Origin: Mycobacterium stomatepiae
GTDB taxonomy: Bacteria > Actinomycetota > Actinomycetes > Mycobacteriales > Mycobacteriaceae
DNA length: 64,000 nt
Reading direction: 5' to 3'
NCBI RefSeq assembly: GCF_010731715.1
Contig: NZ_AP022587.1
Coordinates: forward strand, 2,914,001 to 2,978,000
Shown in pieces: positions 49,801 through 61,800 of this stretch (its first letter is position 1; each line of letters starts with the position of its first letter). The notes below the pieces were generated by a model, which saw only the letters and a list, made by a program, of their open reading frames with translations, ran no database searches and was not told where the DNA came from. The translations under genes were made by a program, and so were the position numbers.

Positions 49801-52800
49801 ACAGGTCCTCAGGCAATGGCTCCGCCAAGTGCGTCAGATTGTGGTGGGTAATCCCAACACCTTTGGGGGTGCCGGTGGTGCCCGAGGTGTAAATGATGTG
49901 TGCAATATCGTCAGGAGCAGGACCCGCGGTCACCGCGGTCGCCGGTTGAGCCGCGATCGCCGGGTCATCAACATCAATGACCCACAGATCACGGCCAGCC
50001 AGACCCTCGAGGCGCTCAGCAAGGACCGCTGTGGTGATCACCGCGACCGGCGCGGCATCGGTGAGCACGAACTCGATGCGGGTATCAGGCACACTGGGAT
50101 CGATCGGGACATAGGCCGCCCCCGACTTGAGCACCCCCACAATCGCGGTGATCGCCTCAACTGAACGCGGCATCACCAACGCCACACACTGCCCAGCCCC
50201 CACACCACGGCCAACCAACCACTGCGCCACCCGGTTTGAAGCCTCATCCAGTTGCCGATACGTCAACGACGCACCAGCGAAACTGACCGCCACCGCCTCT
50301 GGGACGCGGGTGACCTGCTGGGCGAACAACGCCGGCACCGACACCGGTACGGGACCCACCACCTCGAGCACGTCGCGGTTACTCCACCGATCCAACCGCG
50401 CCCGCTCACCAGCCTCGAGCACCTCGATCGACGACAACCGGACACCCGGCTCAGCGGTCATCGCCTCCAACACCCGCTGCAACCGCTCGATCAACGTTTC
50501 GATCGTGGCGGGGTCGAACACATCAGTGCGAAACTCCACCGACCCTCGATCCCGGCGGGTTCACCCGTGGCAGTCCAACGTTCAGCCAACGACAACGACA
50601 CATCCATGCGCGCGGTGCGCGTCTGCACCGGCACCGGAGTCAACGTCACATCACCTAACGCCAAACCCCCCGCCGAATCATCAGCACCCAAACCGAGGTT
50701 CTGCCACGCCAACATCACCTGAACCAACGGATGATGCGCCATCGACCGCGTCGGATTCAGGTGCTCCACCAGGACCTCAAACGGCACATCCTGATGCTCG
50801 AACGCTTCCAAACTGCGGGTACGGACTTGACCCAACAACTCCCCCACCGTCAGATCCGCACCCAGATCCACCCGTAACACCAACGTGTTAACGAAAAACC
50901 CGATCAACGGCTCCAACGCCGGATCACGACGCCCGCGATCGGGAACCCCACCGCCACATCAGAGCTGGCACTCAGCTGCGACAGCAACACCGCCAACCCA
51001 GCCTGAACCACCATGAAACTCGTCGCGTTATGCGCACGCGCCACCGCAGCGATCCGCTGCTGCAACGACACCGGCCACACCACGGGCACACTGGCTCCGC
51101 GCTGATCAGCGACCACCGGATACGGCCGATCCGTGGGCAACACCAACCGCTCAGGAAGCCCCGCTAACGCCTGGCGCCAATACGCCAGCTGCCCCGCGAT
51201 ACGACTACCACTATCCGCGACATCACCGAACTGAGCATGCTGCCACAACGTGTAATCGACATACTGCACCGCCAACGGCTCCCACCCCGGAGCCTGCCCG
51301 CCACAGCGCGCGGTATACGCCGCACCCAAATCCGCCACCAACGGTGCAATCGACAAACCATCAGCAGCAATATGGTGAGCCACCGCCACTAACACATGCT
51401 CGACATCACTGACCCGGAAAAGCTTCGCCCGCAACGGAATCTCACGAGCCAAATCAAAACAATGCAACACCACCGCTTCAACGGCCCGCTCAAGCTCACC
51501 GGGCGCCCACCCGCGGTATCGACCACGTCCCACCCGAAAACAGCATCTTCGGCGGCCACCACGACCTGGCGCGGGACCCCGTCAACCACCGCAAACACCG
51601 TCCGCAAACTCTCATGACGAGCCACCACATCAGCAAGCGCGGCCCCCAACACCACCGCATCCAACACCCCACTGATCCCCAACACCGTCGGCATGTTGTA
51701 CACCGGCGACGGCCCCTGCAACTGATCCAGGAACCACAACCGCGACTGCGCAAACGACAACGGCACCACCTGCGGACGCGGCCGCGCCACCAACGGCTCC
51801 ACCACACCCCGACCACCAGCTGCATCCAGCCGGGCCACCAACCCCGCCACCGTGGGCGCCTCAAACACCGCACGCACCGAAAGACCCACACCCAAACCAG
51901 AATTCACCGCGGCAACCACACGCATCACCGACAACGAATCCCCACCCAGATCGAAGAAGGAGTCATCAACCCCGACCCGCTCCACACCCAACACTTGGGC
52001 GAAAATCCCGGCCAGGATCTCCTCAGCGGCGCTTTGCGGTGCCCGATACCGTTGCGCATCCCCATATTCAGGCGCCGGCAACGCCCGCACATCCAACTTG
52101 CCGTTGACCGTCAACGGCAACACATCCATAACGACCACAGCCGCGGGCACCATATACGACGGCAACCGCCGCCCCAGCTCCTCGCGCACCACCACCGAAT
52201 CCACCATCCCGGCCACGGATTCGGTGACATAACCGACCAGCCGCTTGACCCCCGGCGTGTCCTCACGCGCGATCACGACCGCCTGATCCACACCCTCTAA
52301 ACCAGCAAGTGCTGCGCGTACTTCACCCAACTCAATGCGATACCCACGAATCTTGACCTGCTCATCAACACGCCCCACATACCGCAACTGACCATCCGGA
52401 CCCCAGGACACCACATCCCCAGTCCGATACATCCGCGCACCCACACCCCCAAACGGGCACGCCACAAACCGCGAACCAGTCAACCCCGACCGACCCACAT
52501 ACCCCACACCCACACCACGACCAGCCACATACAACTCACCGGCCACACCCACCGGCACCGGACGCAACCACCCATCCAGCACCAACAACGCCGCCCCCGA
52601 CACCGGCCCACCAATCGGCGCCACACCCGATTCCGGCACCAACGGTGCACTGATCGAGGCAAACACCGTCGCCTCGGTCGGGCCATAAGCGTTGAGCATC
52701 ACCCGGCCGGTCGCCCACCGATCCACCAATTCAGGCGGGCACACCTCAGCGCCGATCACCAACGCCACCGATTCCAAACCCCGCGGCGACAACGCCGCCA

Positions 52801-55800
52801 CCGCCGACGGGGTCTGAGTGAGCACGTCGACTTTCTCGTCGACCAACAAGGCCTGGAAATCCTGCGGCGAGGACACCACCTCATCGGGCACCACCACCAG
52901 CCGCCCCCCATGGAACAGGGCACCCCAGATCTCCCACACCGAAAAGTCGAACGCATACGAGTGGAACTGCGTCCACACCTGCCCGGCTGACAACTCCAAA
53001 TGAGTATCGAACGAGTCGAACATCCGGGTGACGTTGTGATGGGTGACAGCAACACCTTTAGGCACACCGGTGGTGCCCGAGGTGTAGACGATGTGTGCAA
53101 TATCGTCAGGAGCCGGACCCGCGGTCACCGCGGTCGCCGGCTGAGCCGCGATCGCCGGGTCATCAACATCAATGACCCACAGATCACGGCCAGCCAGACC
53201 CTCGAGGCGCTCAGCAAGGACCGCTGTGGTGATCACCGCGACCGGCGCGGCATCGGTGAGCACGAACTCGATGCGGGTATCAGGCACACTGGGATCGATC
53301 GGGACATAGGCCGCCCCGACTTGAGCACCCCCACAATCGCCGTGATCGCCCGAGCACCACGCGGCATCACCAACGCCACACACTGCCCAGCCCCACACCA
53401 CGGCCAACCAACCACTGCGCCACCCGGTTTGAAGCCTCATCCAGTTGCCGATACGTCAACGACGCACCAGCGAAACTGACCGCCACCGCCTCTGGGACGC
53501 GGGTGACCTGCTGGGCGAACAACGCCGGCACCGACACCGGTACGGGACCCACCACCTCGAGCACGTCGCGGTTACTCCACCGATCCAACCGCGCCCGCTC
53601 ACCAGCCTCGAGCACCTCGATCGACGACAACCGGACACCCGGCTCAGCGGTCATCGCCTCCAACACCCGCTGCAACCGCTCGATCAACGTTTCGATCGTG
53701 GCGGGGTCGAACACATCAGTGTCGAACTCGAGACGAAGCGCCAATTCATGGCCGGGAGCAACCTGAATCGACAAGGGATAATGGTTGTATTCACGGCTGC
53801 TAAACCCGGTGATCGCTAACCCGTCAGCACCCAGCGGGGCTCGGTATCGACCGGGTAATTCTCAAACGCAAACAACGTGTCGAACAACCGGTCATGCCCG
53901 GCCACCCGGTGGATCTCGGTCAGCGAAAGATACTGATGATCCAATACTTTCACGTGCTCATCGGTGAGCTGCTCCAACAACTCGATACTCGTCGTCGCCG
54001 CGGTGATCGTGGCGCGTACCGGCACGGTGTTGATCAACAACCCGACCATCGATTCCACACCCACCAACTCGGCCTCACGCCCGGAGACCGCAATACCGAA
54101 CACCACATCCTGGTGACCGGTCAACGACACCAACAACTGCGCCCAACCGGCCTGAAGCACCGTGTTGACCGTGGTGTGACAACGACGCGCCAACACACCG
54201 ATCGCCTCAGTAAGCTCAGCGGTGAGTTCACACGATTCAATTCCGCGTTGCCCCAACACCATCGGCTCAGACGGACCCACCAACGTCGGAGTCTGCAACC
54301 CGGCCAACACTTCACCCCACGCAGCCCGAGCACGATCGAGGTCTTGCTCAGCCACCCACGTCACAAACCGGCGATACGGCGTCGCCACCGCCAACCGCTG
54401 CCCGTAATAACTAGCAAAGATCTCCTGCAACAAGATCGGCAACGACCAGCCATCCAACACGATGTGATGATTAGTCAACACAAACCGGTACTGATCTGGT
54501 GCCGTGCAGATCAACGCCACCCGAGAAGCCGGCTGATGCTCCAGATCACACACCGCGCCACGCTCAGCCGCACACACCTGCTCAATCTGCACCTCAACAT
54601 CACCAGCATCAGCAGCGCAAGCCGTGAGGTCTACATACCGCCACCCCACCACAGGATCGGCCGAAATCACCTGCACCGGCTGATCGAACTGCTGGCTAAA
54701 CCGCGCCACCAAATGCGGGTGACGACCCACCACCACAGCCACCGCATCACGCAACCGACCCACATCAAGAGCCCCCCGTAACGCAATATCGAGCTGCACC
54801 GCATACACATCACCGTGATCCCCCACCGCGCTGTGATCCGCCTGGGCGATATTGGCGTGAAAAGCAGCCCTGCTGCAACGGAGTCAACGGCAACACATCA
54901 GCCACCACACCCACTGACACCAACTCATCAATCTGCTGCTGACTCAACACCACCGGCGCAATATCAGACGGGGTCAACCCACCCCCGCCACCACGAACAC
55001 ACGCACACATCCCGGCCAACGCCTCAAACCACAACTCACTAAGCCGACCAACCGCCGCCTCATCGACCACCGAAGGCGCCCACATCCAGTTCGCACTCAG
55101 CGACGGGCCAGCAGCACCATCGATAGTGACCGCATTGAGTTCCACCGAGTGCGCCAACGGCATCGGTATCGCCCCAGTAACACCCACCGAGGACACACCC
55201 TGCTCACTGAAAAGCCATAACTCATCGGACAACTCGCCCGGGCCCGCACCCACACGCCCCAAATAGTTGAACCCGATGGTGGGTTCAGGCCCCGACAATT
55301 CCACCTCAGGGTTCAGATACCGCAACAACCCATACGTCACACCATCAGGCAACGCCCGTAATTGTTCTTTGACGTCTTTGATCACCGCACCCAACGCGGG
55401 ATCCCCGGCCACCACCTGCGCCCACGACAACCCACCCAGCCTCAACGACACCGGATACTTCGTCGTGAACCACCCCACCGTGCGCGACAAATCAACATCA
55501 CCAGCAAGCTCTTCGTGACGGCCGTGACCCTCAACATCAATACCCACCGGCACACCATCACCAGCACCAAGGAACTGCGCCCACGCCAACCCGTACGCAA
55601 TCAACAACATGTCGTTGATCCCCGCATGAAACGCCGCCGGCACCTCACCCAACAACATCCGAGTCGTCTCAACATCCAACGACGCCGACAACCGCCCCGC
55701 CGTAGCAAACGTATCCACACCCGGCGTCACCGCCGCCAACACCGCCGGGGTGTCCAACACCTGCTCCCACACCGGCAGCTGCGCAACAACCTCAGGCGCT

Positions 55801-58800
55801 AACGCATACTCGGCCAACACCGAGGACCACCGCTGAAACGACGACCCCGACGCCAACAACGCAATCGGCGCACCAGCCCGATGCTGAGCCCACCAATATT
55901 GATGTCTTCCAACAAGATCCGCCACGACACCCCATCAACAGCCAAATGATGCACAATCAGCACCAACTGAGCCGTCGAGGCCACCCACAACGCGCTGAGC
56001 ATCACCCCGGCAGCCGGATCCAACCGCGACCGCGCCCCTACCAACGCCTCATCACTGAGCACATCCACCGACGCCACACACCCCGCGGCATCCACCGACC
56101 CCGCCGGCGGCACCCACAACGACCAACCACCCACACCATCGTCATCCACACGCAACCGCAACATCGCATGCCGATCCAGCAGCGCCTGCACCACCACCAC
56201 CACATCAGCCAGGCCCACCCCGGCTGGAGCCGACACCACCACCGTCTGGTTGAACTGCCCTACCGGGCCATCCACACCCTGCAACCAACGAATGATCGGA
56301 GTCGCCACCACCGACCCCACACCCTCATCAACAGCCACCTCACCGGCAACCCCCACCACCCGAGCCAACCGCGCCACCGACTGCTCCACAAAAATGTCCC
56401 GCGGCCGACACACCAACCCCGCCGCACGAGCATGCCCCACCACCTGCATCGACAAGATGGAATCCCCACCCAGATCGAAGAACGAGTCATCAACCCCGAC
56501 CCGCTCCACACCCAACACTTGGGCGAAAATCCCGGCCAGGATCTCCTCAGCGGCGCTTTGCGGTGCCCGATACCGTTGCGCATCCCCATATTCAGGAGCC
56601 GGCAACGCCCGCACATCCAACTTGCCGTTGACCGTCAACGGCAACACATCCATAACGACCACAGCCGCGGGCACCATATACGACGGCAACCGCCGCCCCA
56701 GCTCCTCGCGCACCACCACCGAATCCACCATCCCGGCCACGGATTCGGTGACATAACCGACCAGCCGCTTGACCCCCGGCGTGTCCTCACGCGCGATCAC
56801 GACCGCCTGATCCACACCCTCTAAACCAGCAAGTGCTGCGCGTACTTCACCCAACTCAATGCGATACCCACGAATCTTGACCTGCTCATCAACACGCCCC
56901 ACATACCGCAACTGACCATCCGGACCCCAGGACACCACATCCCCAGTCCGATACATCCGCGCACCCACACCCCCAAACGGGCACGCCACAAACCGCGAAC
57001 CAGTCAACCCCGACCGACCCACATACCCCACACCCACACCACGACCAGCCACATACAACTCACCGGCCACACCCACCGGCACCGGACGCAACCACCCATC
57101 CAGCACCAACAACGCCGCCCCCGACACCGGCCCACCAATCGGCGCCACACCCGATTCCGGCACCAACGGTGCACTGATGGCCACACACATCGTGGTCTCG
57201 GTTGGGCCATAAGCGTTGAGCATCACCCGGCCGGTCGCCCACCGATCCACTACCTCAGGCGGGCAGGCCTCACCGACTGCGACGACGGTCACTGATTCCA
57301 AACCCCGCGGCGACAACGCCGCCACCGCCGACGGGGTCTGAGTGAGCACGTCGACTTTCTCGTCGACCAACAAGGCCTGGAAATCCTGCGGCGAGGACAC
57401 CACCTCCTCGGGCACCACGACCACCCGCCCCCCACGCAGCAGGGGCCCAAAGATCTCCCACACCGACACATCGAATGCCAACGAATGGCACTGAGGCCAA
57501 ACACCCTCGCGTGGCAGGCTGGAATCCAGCGAGTCGATCAGGTCGGTGACGTTGTGATGCGCAATCCCAACACCTTTGGGGGTGCCGGTGGTGCCCGAGG
57601 TGTAAATGACATACGCAATATCGTCAGGAGCCGGACCCGCGGTCACCGCGGTCGCCGGTTGAGCCGCGATCGCCGGGTCATCAACATCAATGACCCACAG
57701 ATCACGGCCAGCCAGACCCTCGAGGCGCTCAGCAAGGACCGCTGTGGTGATCACCGCGACCGGCGCGGCATCGGTGAGCACGAACTCGATGCGGGTATCA
57801 GGCACACTGGGATCGATCGGGACATAGGCCGCCCCGACTTGAGCACCCCACAATCGCGGTGATCGCCTCAACTGAACGCGGCATCACCAACGCCACACAC
57901 TGCCCAGCCCCACACCACGGCCAACCAACCACTGCGCCACCCGGTTTGAAGCCTCATCCAGTTGCCGATACGTCAACGACGCACCAGCGAAACTGACCGC
58001 CACCGCCTCTGGGACGCGGGTGACCTGCTGGGCGAACAACGCCGGCACCGACACCGGTACGGGACCCACCACCTCGAGCACGTCGCGGTTACTCCACCGA
58101 TCCAACCGCGCCCGCTCACCAGCCTCGAGCACCTCGATCGACGACAACCGGACACCCGGCTCAGCGGTCATCGCCTCCAACACCCGCTGCAACCGCTCGA
58201 TCAACGTTTCGATCGTGGCGGGGTCGAACACATCAGTGCGAAACTCCACCGACCCCTCGATCCCGGCGGGTTCACCCGTGGCAGTCCAACGTTCAGCCAA
58301 CGACAACGACACATCCATGCGCGCGGTGCGCGTCTGCACCGGCACCGGAGTCAACGTCACATCACCTAACGCCAAACCCCCCGCCGAATCATCAGCACCC
58401 AAACCGAGGTTCTGCCACGCCAACATCACCTGAACCAACGGATGATGCGCCATCGACCGCGTCGGATTCAGGTGCTCCACCAGGACCTCAAACGGCACAT
58501 CCTGATGCTCGAACGCTTCCAAACTGCGGGTACGGACTTGACCCAACAACTCCCCCACCGTCAGATCCGCACCCAGATCCACCCGTAACACCAACGTGTT
58601 AACGAAAAACCCGATCAACGGCTCCAACGCCGGATCACGACGCCCGCGATCGGGAACCCCACCGCCACATCAGAGCTGGCACTCAGCTGCGACAGCAACA
58701 CCGCCAACCCAGCCTGAACCACCATGAAACTCGTCGCGTTATGCGCACGCGCCACCGCAGCGATCCGCTGCTGCAACGACACCGGCCACACCACGGGCAC

Positions 58801-61800
58801 ACTGGCTCCGCGCTGATCAGCGACCACCGGATACGGCCGATCCGTGGGCAACACCAACCGCTCAGGAAGCCCCGCTAACGCCTGGCGCCAATACGCCAGC
58901 TGCCCCGCGATACGACTACCACTATCCGCGACATCACCGAACTGAGCATGCTGCCACAACGTGTAATCGACATACTGCACCGCCAACGGCTCCCACCCCG
59001 GAGCCTGCCCGCCACAGCGCGCGGTATACGCCGCACCCAAATCCGCCACCAACGGTGCAATCGACAAACCATCAGCAGCAATATGGTGAGCCACCGCCAC
59101 TAACACATGCTCGACATCACTGACCCGGAAAAGCTTCGCCCGCAACGGAATCTCACGAGCCAAATCAAAACAATGCAACACCACCGCTTCAACGGCCCGC
59201 TCAAGCTCACCGGGCGCCCACCCCGCGGTATCGACCACGTCCCACCCGAAAACAGCATCTTCGGCGGCCACCACGACCTGGCGCGGGACCCCGTCAACCA
59301 CCGCAAACACCGTCCGCAAACTCTCATGACGAGCCACCACATCAGCAAGCGCGGCCCCCAACACCACCGCATCCAACACCCCACTGATCCCCAACACCGT
59401 CGGCATGTTGTACACCGGCGACGGCCCCTGCAACTGATCCAGGAACCACAACCGCGACTGCGCAAACGACAACGGCACCACCTGCGGACGCGGCCGCGCC
59501 ACCAACGGCTCCACCACACCCCGACCACCAGCTGCATCCAGCCGGGCCACCAACCCGCCACCGTGGGCGCCTCAAACACCGCACGCACCGAAAGACCCAC
59601 ACCCAAACCAGAATTCACCGCGGCAACCACACGCATCACCGACAACGAATCCCCACCCAGATCGAAGAAGGAGTCATCAACCCCGACCCGCTCCACACCC
59701 AACACTTGGGCGAAAATCCCGGCCAGGATCTCCTCAGCGGCGCTTTGCGGTGCCCGATACCGTTGCGCATCCCCATATTCAGGCGCCGGCAACGCCCGCA
59801 CATCCAACTTGCCGTTGACCGTCAACGGCAACACATCCATAACGACCACAGCCGCGGGCACCATATACGACGGCAACCGCCGCCCCAGCTCCTCGCGCAC
59901 CACCACCGAATCCACCATCCCGGCCACGGATTCGGTGACATAACCGACCAGCCGCTTGACCCCGGCGTGTCCTCACGCGCGATCACGACCGCCTGATCCA
60001 CACCCTCTAAACCAGCAAGTGCTGCGCGTACTTCACCCAACTCAATGCGATACCCACGAATCTTGACCTGCTCATCAACACGCCCCACATACCGCAACTG
60101 ACCATCCGGACCCCAGGACACCACATCCCCAGTCCGATACATCCGCGCACCCACACCCCCAAACGGGCACGCCACAAACCGCGAACCAGTCAACCCCGAC
60201 CGACCCACATACCCCACACCCACACCACGACCAGCCACATACAACTCACCGGCCACACCCACCGGCACCGGACGCAACCACCCATCCAGCACCAACAACG
60301 CCGCCCCCGACACCGGCCCACCAATCGGCGCCACACCCGATTCCGGCACCAACGGTGCACTGATCGAGGCAAACACCGTCGCCTCGGTCGGGCCATAAGC
60401 GTTGAGCATCACCCGGCCGGTCGCCCACCGATCCACCAATTCAGGCGGGCAGGCCTCACCACCAAGCAGCAACGCCACCGATTCCAAACCCCGCGGCGAC
60501 AACGCCGCCACCGCCGACGGGGTCTGAGTGAGCACGTCGACTTTCTCGTCGACCAACAAGGCCTGGAAATCCTGCGGCGAGGACACCACCTCCTCGGGCA
60601 CCACCACCAGCCGCCCCCCATGGAACAGGGCACCCCAGATCTCCCACACCGACACATCGAACGCATACGAATGCCACTGTGACCACACACCCTCACGAGG
60701 CAGTCTGGAATCCAGCGAGTCGATCAGGTCGGTGACGTTGTGATGCGCAATCCCAACACCTTTAGGCACACCGGTGGTGCCCGAGGTGTAAATGACATAC
60801 GCAATATCGTCAGGAGCCGGACCCGCGGTCACCGCGGTCGCCGGCTGAGCCGCGATCGCCGGGTCATCAACATCAATGACCCACAGATCACGGCCAGCCA
60901 GACCCTCGAGGCGCTCAGCAAGGACCGCTGTGGTGATCACCGCGACCGGCGCGGCATCGGTGAGCACGAACTCGATGCGGGTATCAGGCACACTGGGATC
61001 GATCGGGACATAGGCCGCCCCCGACTTGAGCACCCCCACAATCGCCGTGATCGCCCGAGCACCACGCGGCATCACCAACGCCACACACTGCCCAGCCCCC
61101 ACACCACGGCCAACCAACCACTGCGCCACCCGGTTTGAAGCCTCATCCAGTTGCCGATACGTCAACGACGCACCAGCGAAACTGACCGCCACCGCCTCTG
61201 GGACGCGGGTGACCTGCTGGGCGAACAACGCCGGCACCGACACCGGTACGGGACCCACCACCTCGAGCACGTCGCGGTTACTCCACCGATCCAACCGCGC
61301 CCGCTCACCAGCCTCGAGCACCTCGATCGACGACAACCGGACACCCGGCTCAGCGGTCATCGCCTCCAACACCCGCTGCAACCGCTCGATCAACGTTTCG
61401 ATCGTGGCGGGGTCGAACACATCAGTGTCGAACTCGAGACGAAGCGCCAATTCATGGCCGGGAGCAACCTGAATCGACAAGGGATAATGGTTGTATTCAC
61501 GGCTGCTAAACCCGGTGATCGCTAACCCGTCAGCACCCAGCGGGGCCTCGGTATCGACCGGGTAATTCTCAAACGCAAACAACGTGTCGAACAACCGGTC
61601 ATGCCCGGCCACCCGGTGGATCTCGGTCAGCGAAAGATACTGATGATCCAATACTTTCACGTGCTCATCGGTGAGCTGCTCCAACAACTCGATACTCGTC
61701 GTCGCCGCGGTGATCGTGGCGCGTACCGGCACGGTGTTGATCAACAACCCGACCATCGATTCCACACCCACCAACTCGGCCTCACGCCCGGAGACCGCAA

